A stretch of 61,446 bases of DNA from Mycobacterium kyogaense (GTDB taxonomy: Bacteria; Actinomycetota; Actinomycetes; Mycobacteriales; Mycobacteriaceae): positions 1-61,446 of the forward strand of contig NZ_QJUA01000036.1 in the NCBI RefSeq assembly GCF_003254575.1. The letters run 5' to 3'. Both the position numbers and the translations under genes were made by a program. The notes under the pieces were generated by a model. The model made no database searches and had not been told where the DNA came from. It was given only the letters and a program-made list of their open reading frames with translations. Shown here one piece after another: positions 8,417 to 16,473 of this stretch (its first letter is position 1; the number at the start of each line of letters is the position of its first letter).

Positions 8417-8698
8417 ATGCGCTATCACGAGCCACACGACCAGGCACGACAGGACGAGGACTCCGGAGATCCCGGCGCCGATTCTGGCGCCCATTCCGAA
8501 ACGCTGACCATCGACTGCGACGACTGCGCAGTGCGCGGACCGGGCTGTCAGGACTGCGTCGTCAGCGTGCTCCTCGGAATTCCCGAAACTTTGCTGGTAG
8601 ACGAGCAACGGGCCTTGGAAGTACTGGCCGACGTGGGCCTGGCGCCGCGGTTGAGGCTGGTACCGCTGCATCGGCACGGGACGCCGGGCGTTGCCTGA
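8417..8698 (+). CDS. Small Cys-rich conserved actinobacterial protein, unknown function
   Basis: A 93-aa protein preceded by AGAGGA about 8 nt before the ATG. After an acidic, low-complexity N-terminus it has a four-cysteine cluster CDDCAVRGPGCQDC at about residues 34-47 (CxxC-x6-CxxC), then VVSVLLG and a leucine-rich helix. The spacing would suit a structural zinc site. I remember similar small proteins beside NlpC/P60 genes in actinobacteria, but know of no function. The conserved core begins near SETLTIDCDDC, so a shorter product cannot be excluded. It is 152 bp upstream of the NlpC/P60 gene on the same strand. Confidence 0.7.
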   Translation: MRYHEPHDQARQDEDSGDPGADSGAHSETLTIDCDDCAVRGPGCQDCVVSVLLGIPETLLVDEQRALEVLADVGLAPRLRLVPLHRHGTPGVA

Positions 8699-8783
8699 GG
8701 ACACCCGGCGTCACCGCTGTCCCATCTTTCACAGGAGCAACTGTTAAATTTGCGTCTCCTGTTGGACAAGGCCGATGCCGTTT

Positions 8784-8828
8784 CGTAACCTGTCTGAGAC
8801 CTAAGAGAGTTCGAGACGGCTCGTTACG
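8784..8828. promoter_or_regulatory. Spaced inverted repeat CGTAAC/GTTACG upstream of the NlpC/P60 gene
   Basis: CGTAAC (8784-8789) and its complement GTTACG (8823-8828) flank a 33-nt segment just upstream of the TTG start. GTAAC-type half-sites have been linked to MtrA and to cell wall hydrolase genes in actinobacteria; that link here is only a guess. Confidence 0.3.
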
Positions 8829-8850
8829 GCAGTTGAAGGACGCATAAATC

Positions 8851-9993
8851 TTGACGCTCGACCGCGCGCACCGGAGCATCAGCCGTTTCTGGCGACCCGC
8901 AATCAGTGCCCTGGCCTCAGTGGCCGTCGTTGGCGCCCTCGCCGCCGGTACCGGGTACGCCGACCCGGCCAGCGATGCGCTGACCAAACTCAACGAGCTG
9001 TCGCGCCAAGCCGAGCAGACGACGGAGGCCATGCACTCCGCGCAGCTCGACCTGAACAAGAAGCTCGAGATCCAGCAGGCCGCAGAAGTCAAGCACGCCA
9101 ACGATGTTGCGGCGGTGGACTCCGCGAAGACGCAACTCGCCGACTTCCAGAAGAAGGTCAACGACCTCGCCGCCGCCCAGTACATGGGTGGGCGGCCGTC
9201 CGGTTTCCAGGCCATGCTGACGGCGTCGTCGCCGCAGGGCCTGATCGACCAGCTGTCGATCCAGCGCATGATGGCCCACGAGATGTCGGCGCAGATGTCG
9301 CGGTATCTCGAGGTCGGTAAGCAGGCCGAGGCTGCTGAGCAGGCCTCCGCGGCGTCGGCCTCGGAAGCCAAGACAGCCGCCGAGCAGGCCGCCGCGGTGC
9401 GTGCCGACCTGCAGTCGAAGCAGAGCCAGCTGCAGGTGCAGATCGCCGTCGTCAAGTCCCAGTACGACACGTTGACTCCGCCTCAACGTGAGGCGTTGGC
9501 CGCCATGCCGCCTGCCCCGCCCGTTCCGCCGGCTCCCGCGGCACCTGCCCCGCCGGCACCCGGCCAGGACCCGGCCGTCCTGGCCGCGCCGCCTGCACCA
9601 CCGTTGCCAGGAGTGATCCCGCCCGGCGACATCGCCCCGCCGGGATCTCCCGAAGCGACCACCGTGATCCAGGCGGCACTGAGCCGCATCGGCTCGCCGT
9701 ACTCGTGGGGGGCTGCCGGTCCGAGCGCCTTCGACTGCTCCGGTCTGGTGATGTGGGCGTTCCAGCAGGCGGGGATCTCACTGCCGCACTCCAGCCAGGC
9801 GCTGGCCGCAGGCGGTCAGCCGGTGTCGCGCGACCAGATGCAGCCCGGCGATCTCGTCACCTACTACTCCGATGCCTCACACGTCGGCATCTACATCGGT
9901 GACGGCATGATGGTGCATGCGTCCACCTACGGCACGCCGGTGCGAGTCGCTCCGGTGGACAATGCGCCGATCTACAACGTCCGCCGCTACTGA
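8851..9993 (+). CDS. Secreted NlpC/P60 peptidoglycan endopeptidase (Rv2190c type)
   Basis: A 380-aa exported hydrolase expected to cut D-Glu/m-DAP stem peptide bonds. The start is a TTG at 8851 with GAAGGA 10 nt upstream; it gives a signal peptide (basic, then ISALASVAVVGALAAGTGYA). Residues about 35-200 are a coiled coil of the RipA/Rv2190c kind (Ala/Gln/Lys-rich), about 210-260 a Pro/Ala linker, and about 265-380 the NlpC/P60 domain with the nucleophile C296 in FDCSGLV and H344 in SHVGIYIGDG. The coiled coil probably keeps the enzyme inactive until a partner binds, as proposed for relatives. The gene overlaps the next one by 32 bp. Confidence 0.9.
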   Translation: MTLDRAHRSISRFWRPAISALASVAVVGALAAGTGYADPASDALTKLNELSRQAEQTTEAMHSAQLDLNKKLEIQQAAEVKHANDVAAVDSAKTQLADFQKKVNDLAAAQYMGGRPSGFQAMLTASSPQGLIDQLSIQRMMAHEMSAQMSRYLEVGKQAEAAEQASAASASEAKTAAEQAAAVRADLQSKQSQLQVQIAVVKSQYDTLTPPQREALAAMPPAPPVPPAPAAPAPPAPGQDPAVLAAPPAPPLPGVIPPGDIAPPGSPEATTVIQAALSRIGSPYSWGAAGPSAFDCSGLVMWAFQQAGISLPHSSQALAAGGQPVSRDQMQPGDLVTYYSDASHVGIYIGDGMMVHASTYGTPVRVAPVDNAPIYNVRRY

Positions 9994-10780
9994 TCGGGCC
10001 CGCTCCCGGCATCGCCTCGCCGCGCTGCTGGGCGCCGAAGCTCTCTGTGCCGTCCTGCTGATCGGCGGTGCCTACCCGACCGCTCCCGGTGCGCCGGCAT
10101 TGGCGGCTGCGCCCCAGCAGACCGTCAGCGAGCCCACGGCCGGCGCCCCGGCGCTGCGCACTCTCACCACGCCGGACGGTCGCCGCGCCCAGCTGATCGA
10201 CCTCGGCGGCAGCGCCGCATCGCTGCTCGACCGGATCGCCGCCGAACTCCCCGCCGCCGAGCAGGCCGTGACGGCGTTCTGGGGGCCGCAGTGGCCCAGG
10301 GACATCCCGGTCGTCGTGACCGGCTCGCCGGAACAGTTCGCCGCGCTGGCCGGGGCGGGGTCCGACACCGCTGCCACCACCACCGCCGAGCGCATCACGT
10401 TCTCCCCGGCGGCGGGCGCAATGGACGCGGTTGATCTGCGAATCGTGCTGCGCCACGAACTCTTTCACTACGCGGCGCGTGCAACGACGGCCGCGGATGC
10501 GCCGGTGTGGCTGACCGAGGGCGTCGCCGACTACGTCGGGCGGCCCGCCCCGGCCGGAAGGGTCGACATGCCCGCGCGGTTACCCACGGACACGGAGCTC
10601 GCCACGCCGGGCCCCGGGCGGTCACAGGCGTATGACCGGGCATGGGAATTCGCCACGTTCGTCGCGCAGACCTACGGCCCACACCGGCTGCGGGAGCTCT
10701 ACGTCACGGCGTGCGCGCCCGGCCACCCCGACGCCGCCACCGCGGTGCGCACAGAGCTCGGGATCGACCTACCCGCATGA
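9962..10780 (+). CDS. Membrane-anchored or secreted zinc metallopeptidase-like protein (Rv2189c type)
   Basis: A 272-aa protein with a basic N-terminus and a hydrophobic segment (about residues 27-48) that reads as a signal anchor. The C-terminal half has a gluzincin motif: HELFHY (H165, E166, H169) and WLTEGVADY with E186 as third zinc ligand, as in peptidase MA-like domains. So it is probably an active extracytoplasmic zinc peptidase. ATG 9962 lies inside the end of the NlpC/P60 gene; there is no other ATG, GTG or TTG between there and the hydrophobic segment. Its stop overlaps pimB' as ATGA, which ties hydrolase, peptidase and mannosyltransferase into one transcription unit. Confidence 0.75.
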   Translation: MRRSTTSAATDRARSRHRLAALLGAEALCAVLLIGGAYPTAPGAPALAAAPQQTVSEPTAGAPALRTLTTPDGRRAQLIDLGGSAASLLDRIAAELPAAEQAVTAFWGPQWPRDIPVVVTGSPEQFAALAGAGSDTAATTTAERITFSPAAGAMDAVDLRIVLRHELFHYAARATTAADAPVWLTEGVADYVGRPAPAGRVDMPARLPTDTELATPGPGRSQAYDRAWEFATFVAQTYGPHRLRELYVTACAPGHPDAATAVRTELGIDLPA

Positions 10781-11922
10781 GCCGGGTCCTGCTCGTCACC
10801 AATGACTTTCCGCCGCGTCGCGGGGGCATCCAGTCCTACCTGGAGGCGCTCGTCGACCATCTCGTCGCAACGCCCGGGTCCGCCGTGGACGCGTTGACGG
10901 TCTACGCCCCCACCTGGAAGGGCGCCGAGGACTACGACGCGGTGGCCGCGGCGTCGGGCTACCAGGTGGTGCGTCACCCGACGACGCTGATGCTGCCCGA
11001 GCCGAGCGTGGCGTGGCGGATGCGCCGCCTGATCGCCGAGCGCGACGTCGACACCGTCTGGTTCGGTGCGGCAGCGCCGCTCGCGCTGCTGGCGCCATTG
11101 GCGCGCGCCGCCGGGGCGCGCCGCGTCATCGCCAGCACGCACGGACACGAGGTCGGCTGGTCGATGCTGCCGCTGGCGCGAACGGCATTGCGCCGCATCG
11201 GAAACGACACCGATGTGGTGACCTACATCAGCGCCTACACCCGACGCAGGTTCGCCTCGGCATTCGGCCGTGACGCCGCCCTCGAACACGTACCGCCCGG
11301 TGTCGACGTCGAGCGATTCGCCCCGAACGAGGTGGCCCGCGCCGAACTGCGCGCGCGATACCGCCTCGGCGACCGACCCGTGGTGGTGTGCGTCTCGCGA
11401 CTGGTGCCGCGCAAGGGGCAGGACATGCTGATCCGGGCGCTGCCGACGATCCGGGACCGGGTTCCCGGCGCTGCGCTGGTGATCGTCGGTGGCGGGCCCT
11501 ACCGCACCTCGCTGCAGCGGTTGGCCCACAGCTTCGGGGTGGCCGAGCACGTGGTGTTCACCGGTGGGGTGCCGGGGGAGGAACTGCCCGACCACCACGC
11601 CATGGCCGACGTGTTCGCGATGCCGTGCCGGACCCGCGGCGCCGGGCTGGACGTCGAGGGTCTGGGCATCGTGTACCTGGAAGCGTCGGCGACGGGCGTG
11701 CCGGTGGTGGCCGGCCGGTCGGGCGGGGCGCCCGAGACGGTGGTCGACGGCGAAACCGGGCTGGTCGTCGACGGCTGGGACGTCGGCGCGATCGCGGCAG
11801 CGGTCGGCGATCTGCTCGCCGACCGCACCCGGGCAGCAGCGATGGGTGCCGCCGGGCGCAGGTGGGCGGTCGAGAACTGGCAGTGGCAGATGCAGGCAGC
11901 GCGGCTGGCGCGGCTGCTCTAG
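10777..11922 (+). CDS. pimB: Phosphatidylinositol mannosyltransferase PimB' (GT4)
   Basis: A 381-aa GT-B glycosyltransferase that adds the second mannose from GDP-mannose to PIM1 on the inner leaflet, a step toward PIMs, LM and LAM. The N-terminal domain has the glycine loop PPRRGGIQSYL; the C-terminal domain has SRLVPRKGQD and the EX7E motif EGLGIVYLE followed by ASATGVPVVAG. It follows the metallopeptidase with a 4-bp ATGA overlap. Its TAG stop sits in a CTAG that also supplies the stop of the convergent fadD15. Corresponds to Rv2188c, also written pimB'. Confidence 0.93.
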   Translation: MSRVLLVTNDFPPRRGGIQSYLEALVDHLVATPGSAVDALTVYAPTWKGAEDYDAVAAASGYQVVRHPTTLMLPEPSVAWRMRRLIAERDVDTVWFGAAAPLALLAPLARAAGARRVIASTHGHEVGWSMLPLARTALRRIGNDTDVVTYISAYTRRRFASAFGRDAALEHVPPGVDVERFAPNEVARAELRARYRLGDRPVVVCVSRLVPRKGQDMLIRALPTIRDRVPGAALVIVGGGPYRTSLQRLAHSFGVAEHVVFTGGVPGEELPDHHAMADVFAMPCRTRGAGLDVEGLGIVYLEASATGVPVVAGRSGGAPETVVDGETGLVVDGWDVGAIAAAVGDLLADRTRAAAMGAAGRRWAVENWQWQMQAARLARLL

Positions 11923-13718
11923 TCCTTGGAGTAGAGCGCCTCGATCTCCGCGGCGAACTTGTCGGCGACGACCTTGCGCTTCACTTTCAGCGTCGGGGTG
12001 AGCTCCCCGGTTTCGACGGTGAAGTCCACCGGCAGGACGCGGAACTTGCGGATCGCCTCGGCCTTGGACACCGCCTCGTTCGCCTTCTTCACCGCGGCGT
12101 CGATGTCGGCGGTCAGGTCGGGGTCCTCGGCCAGGTCGCCCACCGACGCCCCGGCGGGCTTGCCGTGGTGCTGCTTCCACCCCTCGAACGCCTCGGGGTC
12201 GATCGCGATCAGCGCTGCGATGAAGGGCTTGGCGTCGCCGACGGCCATCGCCTGGCTGATCAGCGGATGGGCACGGAGTTGATCTTCGAGCACCGCGGGG
12301 GCGACGTTCTTGCCGCCGGCGGTGACGATGATCTCCTTCTTGCGGCCCACGATCGAGAGGAACCCGTCACCGTCGACGCTGCCGAGATCCCCGGTGTGGA
12401 ACCAGCCGTCGACGATCGCCTCGGCGGTCGCGGTCTCGTTGCGCCAGTACCCGTCGAACACCACGCCGCCGCGCACCAGCAGTTCACCGTCCTCGGCGAT
12501 CGCCATGCTGTTGCCGGGCAACAGCTTTCCGACGGTGCCGACCTTCAACTGACCGATCCGGTTGGCGGTGATCGCCGCGCTGGTCTCGGTCAGGCCGTAG
12601 CCCTCGTAGATCGTCAGGCCGATGCCGCGGTAGAAGTGGCCCAGTCGCGCTCCCAGGGGTGCCCCACCGGAGATCGACGCCGTGCAGTCCCCGCCCATCG
12701 CCGCCCGCAGTTTCCCGTAGACCAATCGGTCGAACAGTGCGTGCTTGGCGCGCAACAGCAGGCCGGCCCCGCCGGTGTCCTGTGCTTTGCTCCACTCGAT
12801 CGCGGTTTCGGCGGCACGGGTGAAGATCGCGCCCTTGCCGCTGTCGCTGGCGTTGAGTTCAGCGGTGTTGTAGACCTTTTCGAACACCCGGGGGACCGAC
12901 ACGATGACCGTCGGCTTGAACTGGCCGAACATCGGTACCAGGTTCTTGATGTCGCTGGTGTAGCCGATGGTGACGCCGTTGGCGAAGGCGGTCATCGACA
13001 GGGCCCGGGCGAGCACATGGGCCAGCGGCAGGAACACCAGCAGCCGGCCGCCCTTGCGCAGCAGGCTGGGGAAGCAGTGGGTTGCGCCTCGCGTCTCGGA
13101 CAGCAGGTTGGCGTGGGTGAGTTGGCAACCCTTGGGTCGGCCCGTCGTGCCCGACGTGTAGATCAGCGTCGCGGGATCGCTGGAGGAGATGGCGTCGCGC
13201 CGGCGATCGACCTCCGCGGCGTCGGTGGCCGCGCCGGCCTCGGCCAGTGCGTCGAGCGCCGACGGGGCTGCGTCGATCGTGAAGACCGACCGTAGGTCGG
13301 GGAGGCCGGCGTGCAGTTCCTTGACCATCTGCGCGTGCGCGTCGGTCTCCACGAAGGCCAGCACTGCACCGGAGTCCTCGAGCACCCAGCGCACCTGATC
13401 GGCGGACGATGTCTCGTAGATGGGAACCGTCACCGCGCCGATCGACAGGATCGCGTAGTCGAGGATCACCCATTCGTAGCGGGTGGCCGACAGCACCGCG
13501 ACTCGGTCGCCGGGCTGCACGCCCTCGGCGATCAAACCCCTTGCGGTCGAACGGATTTGATCGGCGGCCTGGCGGCAGGTCACATCCGTCCACCGACCGC
13601 CGACCAGGCGCTGGAAGATCACATGGTCGGGGTCGCTCTTCTCGTGCGTGTAGACGGGGGCCGCCACGTTGTCGTGTTCGCCGATGGTGAACGATGCCGG
13701 TTCGGTGTACTCGCGCAC
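11919..13718 (-). CDS. fadD15: Long-chain acyl-CoA synthetase FadD15
   Basis: A 599-aa AMP-forming fatty acyl-CoA ligase. The ATP loop is LIYTSGTTGRPKGC; the A5/A7 regions are GYGLTETSAAI and WFHTGDLGS, and the A8/hinge is SIVGRKKEIIV. GTG 13718 was chosen because AGAGGG lies about 8 nt upstream and the length then matches the 600 aa of the M. tuberculosis protein; an in-frame GTG at 13742 would add eight residues. It is the long, eukaryote-like class of ligase. Convergent with pimB, sharing the CTAG stop. Confidence 0.92.
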   Translation of the reverse strand: MREYTEPASFTIGEHDNVAAPVYTHEKSDPDHVIFQRLVGGRWTDVTCRQAADQIRSTARGLIAEGVQPGDRVAVLSATRYEWVILDYAILSIGAVTVPIYETSSADQVRWVLEDSGAVLAFVETDAHAQMVKELHAGLPDLRSVFTIDAAPSALDALAEAGAATDAAEVDRRRDAISSSDPATLIYTSGTTGRPKGCQLTHANLLSETRGATHCFPSLLRKGGRLLVFLPLAHVLARALSMTAFANGVTIGYTSDIKNLVPMFGQFKPTVIVSVPRVFEKVYNTAELNASDSGKGAIFTRAAETAIEWSKAQDTGGAGLLLRAKHALFDRLVYGKLRAAMGGDCTASISGGAPLGARLGHFYRGIGLTIYEGYGLTETSAAITANRIGQLKVGTVGKLLPGNSMAIAEDGELLVRGGVVFDGYWRNETATAEAIVDGWFHTGDLGSVDGDGFLSIVGRKKEIIVTAGGKNVAPAVLEDQLRAHPLISQAMAVGDAKPFIAALIAIDPEAFEGWKQHHGKPAGASVGDLAEDPDLTADIDAAVKKANEAVSKAEAIRKFRVLPVDFTVETGELTPTLKVKRKVVADKFAAEIEALYSKD

Positions 13719-13813
13719 GATGAATGCCCTCTCGCTTGACACGCCGCTATGCCGTGTACAGCGTAGTCGGCCCGACTGCGGCGCAATCGGAGCATGTGTG
13801 AAGGTAAGCAGTC

Positions 13814-14203
13814 ATGAACAGCATCCAGATCGCGGACGAGACGTTCGTCGCGGCGGATCCGGCGGCAGTGGGTGCCGCGGTCGCCGATCCGGCGAGCTGG
13901 GCCCGCTGGTGGCCGGATCTGCGACTCACCGTGGTCGAGGATCGCGGCGAGCTGGGGCAGCGCTGGACGGTGACGGGCGCGCTTGCGGGGTCCATGGAGA
14001 TCTGGCTGGAGAAGGTGCTCGACGGCGTGGTGCTGCACTACTTCATGCACGCCGAGCCGTCCGGTGTGGCGGCCTGGGAGCTGAAGAAGATGAACCTGGC
14101 GAAGATGAACCATCGCCGGCGCGTGGCGGGCAAGGCGATGGCGTTCGAAGTGAAACAGAAGCTGGAGTCCGGCCGCCCCGTCGGCGTGTCGCGGTTGGCC
14201 TGA
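13814..14203 (+). CDS. SRPBCC (START-like) protein (Rv2186c type)
   Basis: A 129-aa protein with the SRPBCC pattern: a strand (IQIADETFVAADPAAV), helix with PASWARWWPDL, then beta strands ending with a long helix rich in Lys/Arg. Such folds bind hydrophobic ligands in a tunnel. GAAGGTAAG lies just before the ATG. It is the first of a run of genes (second SRPBCC protein, ArsA-like ATPase, CxxC protein) that stay together in mycobacteria. Ligand unknown. Confidence 0.78.
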   Translation: MNSIQIADETFVAADPAAVGAAVADPASWARWWPDLRLTVVEDRGELGQRWTVTGALAGSMEIWLEKVLDGVVLHYFMHAEPSGVAAWELKKMNLAKMNHRRRVAGKAMAFEVKQKLESGRPVGVSRLA

Positions 14204-14302
14204 GCGATACCGGCTATACCAGGCGCCAGGAGGGTAGATTCGCCGCCAACAGCGGGGGATGTGCGGCTCGGCTCAGCACGGGAAGGACTGGAGAAGACTT
14301 CA

Positions 14303-14740
14303 GTGGCGGACAAGACGGCTCAGACGATCTACATCGACGCCGATCCCTCGACGGTGATGGACGTCATCGCCGACATCGGGTCCTACCCCGACTGGGTGAA
14401 CGAATACAAGGAAGCCGAGATCCTCGAGGCCGACGACGAAGGGTATCCCCTGGTGGCGCGGCTGGTGCTCGACGCCGCGGTGCTCAAGGACGCGATGGTG
14501 CTCGCCTACCGGTGGCCGGCCGACCATGCGTCGGTCACGTGGTCGCTGGTGTCGAGCACGCTGCTCAAATCGCTGGAGGGCGCATACCGATTGGCGCCGA
14601 AGGGATCCGGCACCGACGTCACCTATGAACTGTCCGTCGATCTGACGATCCCGATGATCGGTCTGCTCAAACGCAAGGCCGAACGCAGGTTGACCGACAC
14701 CGCCCTGAAGGATCTGAAGAAACGAGTCGAGGCTGACTGA
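14303..14740 (+). CDS. SRPBCC lipid-binding-like protein (Rv2185c/TB16.3 type)
   Basis: A 145-aa coenzyme Q-binding/polyketide cyclase-like protein: YIDADPSTVMDVIADIGSYP, then EILEADDEGYP and KSLEGAYRLAPKGSGT. GTG 14303 is used because GGAGAA lies 7 nt upstream and the product then begins VADKTAQTIYID as in its relatives; an upstream in-frame GTG at 14261 would add a 14-residue peptide unlike the family. The fold suggests transport or sensing of a lipid or quinone. The downstream ATPase overlaps the end of this gene. Confidence 0.85.
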   Translation: MADKTAQTIYIDADPSTVMDVIADIGSYPDWVNEYKEAEILEADDEGYPLVARLVLDAAVLKDAMVLAYRWPADHASVTWSLVSSTLLKSLEGAYRLAPKGSGTDVTYELSVDLTIPMIGLLKRKAERRLTDTALKDLKKRVEAD

Positions 14741-16010
14741 GCGCTCGGACGCCACCCCGGCGTCCGGGGCGACCCGGATCAGCCTGTTCGTCGGCAAGGG
14801 TGGCGTGGGGAAGTCGACACTGGCGACCGCGACGGCTGTGCGCGCAGCGCGGGCGGGGCTGCGCGTGCTGATCGTGTCGACCGATCAGGCGCACTCCACC
14901 GGCGACGTGCTCGGCGTGGCGATCACCCCCACGGGTGAGCGGGCTCCCACTCGAGTGCTCGCCGACCTCGACACCGCCGATGGCGGCGGAGGGGTGCTCG
15001 ACGCACTGGCACTGGACACGCTGGCGCTGCTGGCGGCTCACTGGCGGGAGACGGCCGGTCTCCTCGCGGGTCGCTTCCCGGAATCGGATGTCAGCGACCT
15101 TGCGCCCGAGGAACTCTCGGCCCTTCCCGGAGTGCAGGAGGTGCTCGGCCTGCATGAGGTGGCCGAACTGGCCGACTCCGGGCGCTGGGACCTGGTCGTC
15201 GTCGACTGCGCCTCGACCGCCGACGCGATGCGCATGCTCACCCTGCCCGCCACGTTCGGGCTGTACCTCGAGCGGGCCTGGCCCCGGCACCGCCGGCTGT
15301 CCACCTTCGACGATCCGCGGTCGGTGGCCGTGGTGGGTCTGCTGGAGCGTATCGGTGCGAGCACCGAGCGGCTGGGCACGATGCTGACCGACTCGGCCCG
15401 GGTCGGCGCGCACCTGGTGATGACGCCAGAGCGGGTGGTGGCCGCCGAGGCGGCCCGCACGCTCGGTTCGCTGACCCTGATGGGTGTGCAGGTCGCCGAG
15501 CTGCTCGTCAATCAGGTTCTGGTGCAGGATGATTCGTTCGAATACCGCAACCTGCCGGAGCATCCTGCCTTCGACTGGTACGCCGAACGCATCGGGGAGC
15601 AGCGCGCGGTGCTCGACGAACTGGACCGGGTGATCGGCGACGTCGCGCTGGTTCTGGTGCCGCACCTGGCGGGTGAGCCGATCGGTCCGAAAGCGCTCGG
15701 CGAGCTGCTCGACAACGCGCGCCGTCGGGACGGTTCGCCGCCGCCGGGTCCGCTGCGGCCGGTCGTCGACAGGGAGTCCGGTGCCGGTGTGGATGCGGTG
15801 TACCGGCTGCGGGTGGACCTGCCTCAGGTGGATTCGACGTCGCTGTCGTTGGGTAGGGTCGATGACGACCTGATCATCGGCGTCGGCGGAATGCGGCGCC
15901 GGGTGCGTCTGGCCTCGGTGCTCCGCCGGTGCATCGTCGTCGACGCCCAGCTTCGCGGCACCGAGCTCACGGTGCGTTTCCGACCCAATCCGGAGGTGTG
16001 GCCAGCATGA
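14733..16010 (+). CDS. ArsA/GET3-like P-loop ATPase (Rv2184c type), probable CTG start
   Basis: An ATPase of the MinD/ArsA superfamily with a deviant Walker A, FVGKGGVGKST, plus STDQAHSTGDVLGV (switch I-like) and DLVVVDCASTADAM (Walker B region). The only standard start near the front, GTG 14805, lies inside the Walker A (it encodes its Val) and would destroy it. The reading frame is open from 14718, and the only plausible start before the P-loop is CTG 14733, which follows GTCGAGG and overlaps the previous gene by 8 bp; ATC 14778 is another option. With CTG the protein has 425 aa. Coupled by ATGA to the next gene. Possible roles: membrane protein targeting or metal handling; not resolvable from sequence. 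Confidence 0.8.
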   Translation: MTERSDATPASGATRISLFVGKGGVGKSTLATATAVRAARAGLRVLIVSTDQAHSTGDVLGVAITPTGERAPTRVLADLDTADGGGGVLDALALDTLALLAAHWRETAGLLAGRFPESDVSDLAPEELSALPGVQEVLGLHEVAELADSGRWDLVVVDCASTADAMRMLTLPATFGLYLERAWPRHRRLSTFDDPRSVAVVGLLERIGASTERLGTMLTDSARVGAHLVMTPERVVAAEAARTLGSLTLMGVQVAELLVNQVLVQDDSFEYRNLPEHPAFDWYAERIGEQRAVLDELDRVIGDVALVLVPHLAGEPIGPKALGELLDNARRRDGSPPPGPLRPVVDRESGAGVDAVYRLRVDLPQVDSTSLSLGRVDDDLIIGVGGMRRRVRLASVLRRCIVVDAQLRGTELTVRFRPNPEVWPA

Positions 16011-16396
16011 GCGGCACTCACCCTGACCCGGGCCCGGAACTGCGGGCGCTCGCCCAGACGATCCTCGACCGGCTGGAGCCTGCCATCCGGTTGGCCGCAG
16101 CGCGTGCGGCCAGTGCCTCCGACAACCCCGGTCGCTGCCAGCAGGTGTGGTGCCCGGTGTGTGCACTCGCGGCGCTGGTGTCCGGCGAACAGCACCCCCT
16201 GCTCTCGGTGGTCGCCGAGCACAGCGTCGCGCTGCTGACGGTGGTGCGCGCGATCGTCAACGACCAAGCCGAGCAGGCCGAAACAGCCGATCAGGCCGGT
16301 GCCGGGGGCGGTTCCGCCCCCGATCCCGAGCCTCCGCCGGACGCGCCGCCGCCCCCGGGCCGCTATCAGCACATCCCGGTCACAGTCGAGGAGTAG
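16007..16396 (+). CDS. Small CxxC protein (Rv2183c type), unknown function
   Basis: A 129-aa protein with CGGAGGTG a short distance before an ATG that overlaps the ATPase stop (ATGA). Residues about 1-90 are helical with a dithiol VWCPVCALAALVSG (CPVC near residue 48-51); the C-terminus is a disordered Gly/Ala/Pro-rich tail. Co-translation with the ArsA-like ATPase suggests the two work together, for example as ATPase and client or metal-binding adaptor. This is inference from coupling alone. Confidence 0.78.
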   Translation: MSGTHPDPGPELRALAQTILDRLEPAIRLAAARAASASDNPGRCQQVWCPVCALAALVSGEQHPLLSVVAEHSVALLTVVRAIVNDQAEQAETADQAGAGGGSAPDPEPPPDAPPPPGRYQHIPVTVEE

Positions 16397-16429
16397 GCGT
16401 CAGCTGTGGTCGGCGGCACACGGCGTGGG

Positions 16430-16435
16430 TAAGGT
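16430..16435 (+). promoter_or_regulatory. Candidate -10 element for the PlsC gene
   Basis: TAAGGT (TANNNT) about 38 nt before the ATG at 16474. The ribosome site GGAGGG (16465-16470) sits 3 nt before the start. No convincing -35. Confidence 0.35.
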
Positions 16436-16473
16436 TGGCGCAGAGCGTCGCGGTCGGGTGAACTGGAGGGTCC

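Noticed and set aside
8700..8850. c-di-AMP (ydaO-type) riboswitch before the NlpC/P60 gene
   Set aside because: Such switches precede some actinobacterial hydrolase genes, but I cannot find the conserved ydaO stems in these 150 bases.
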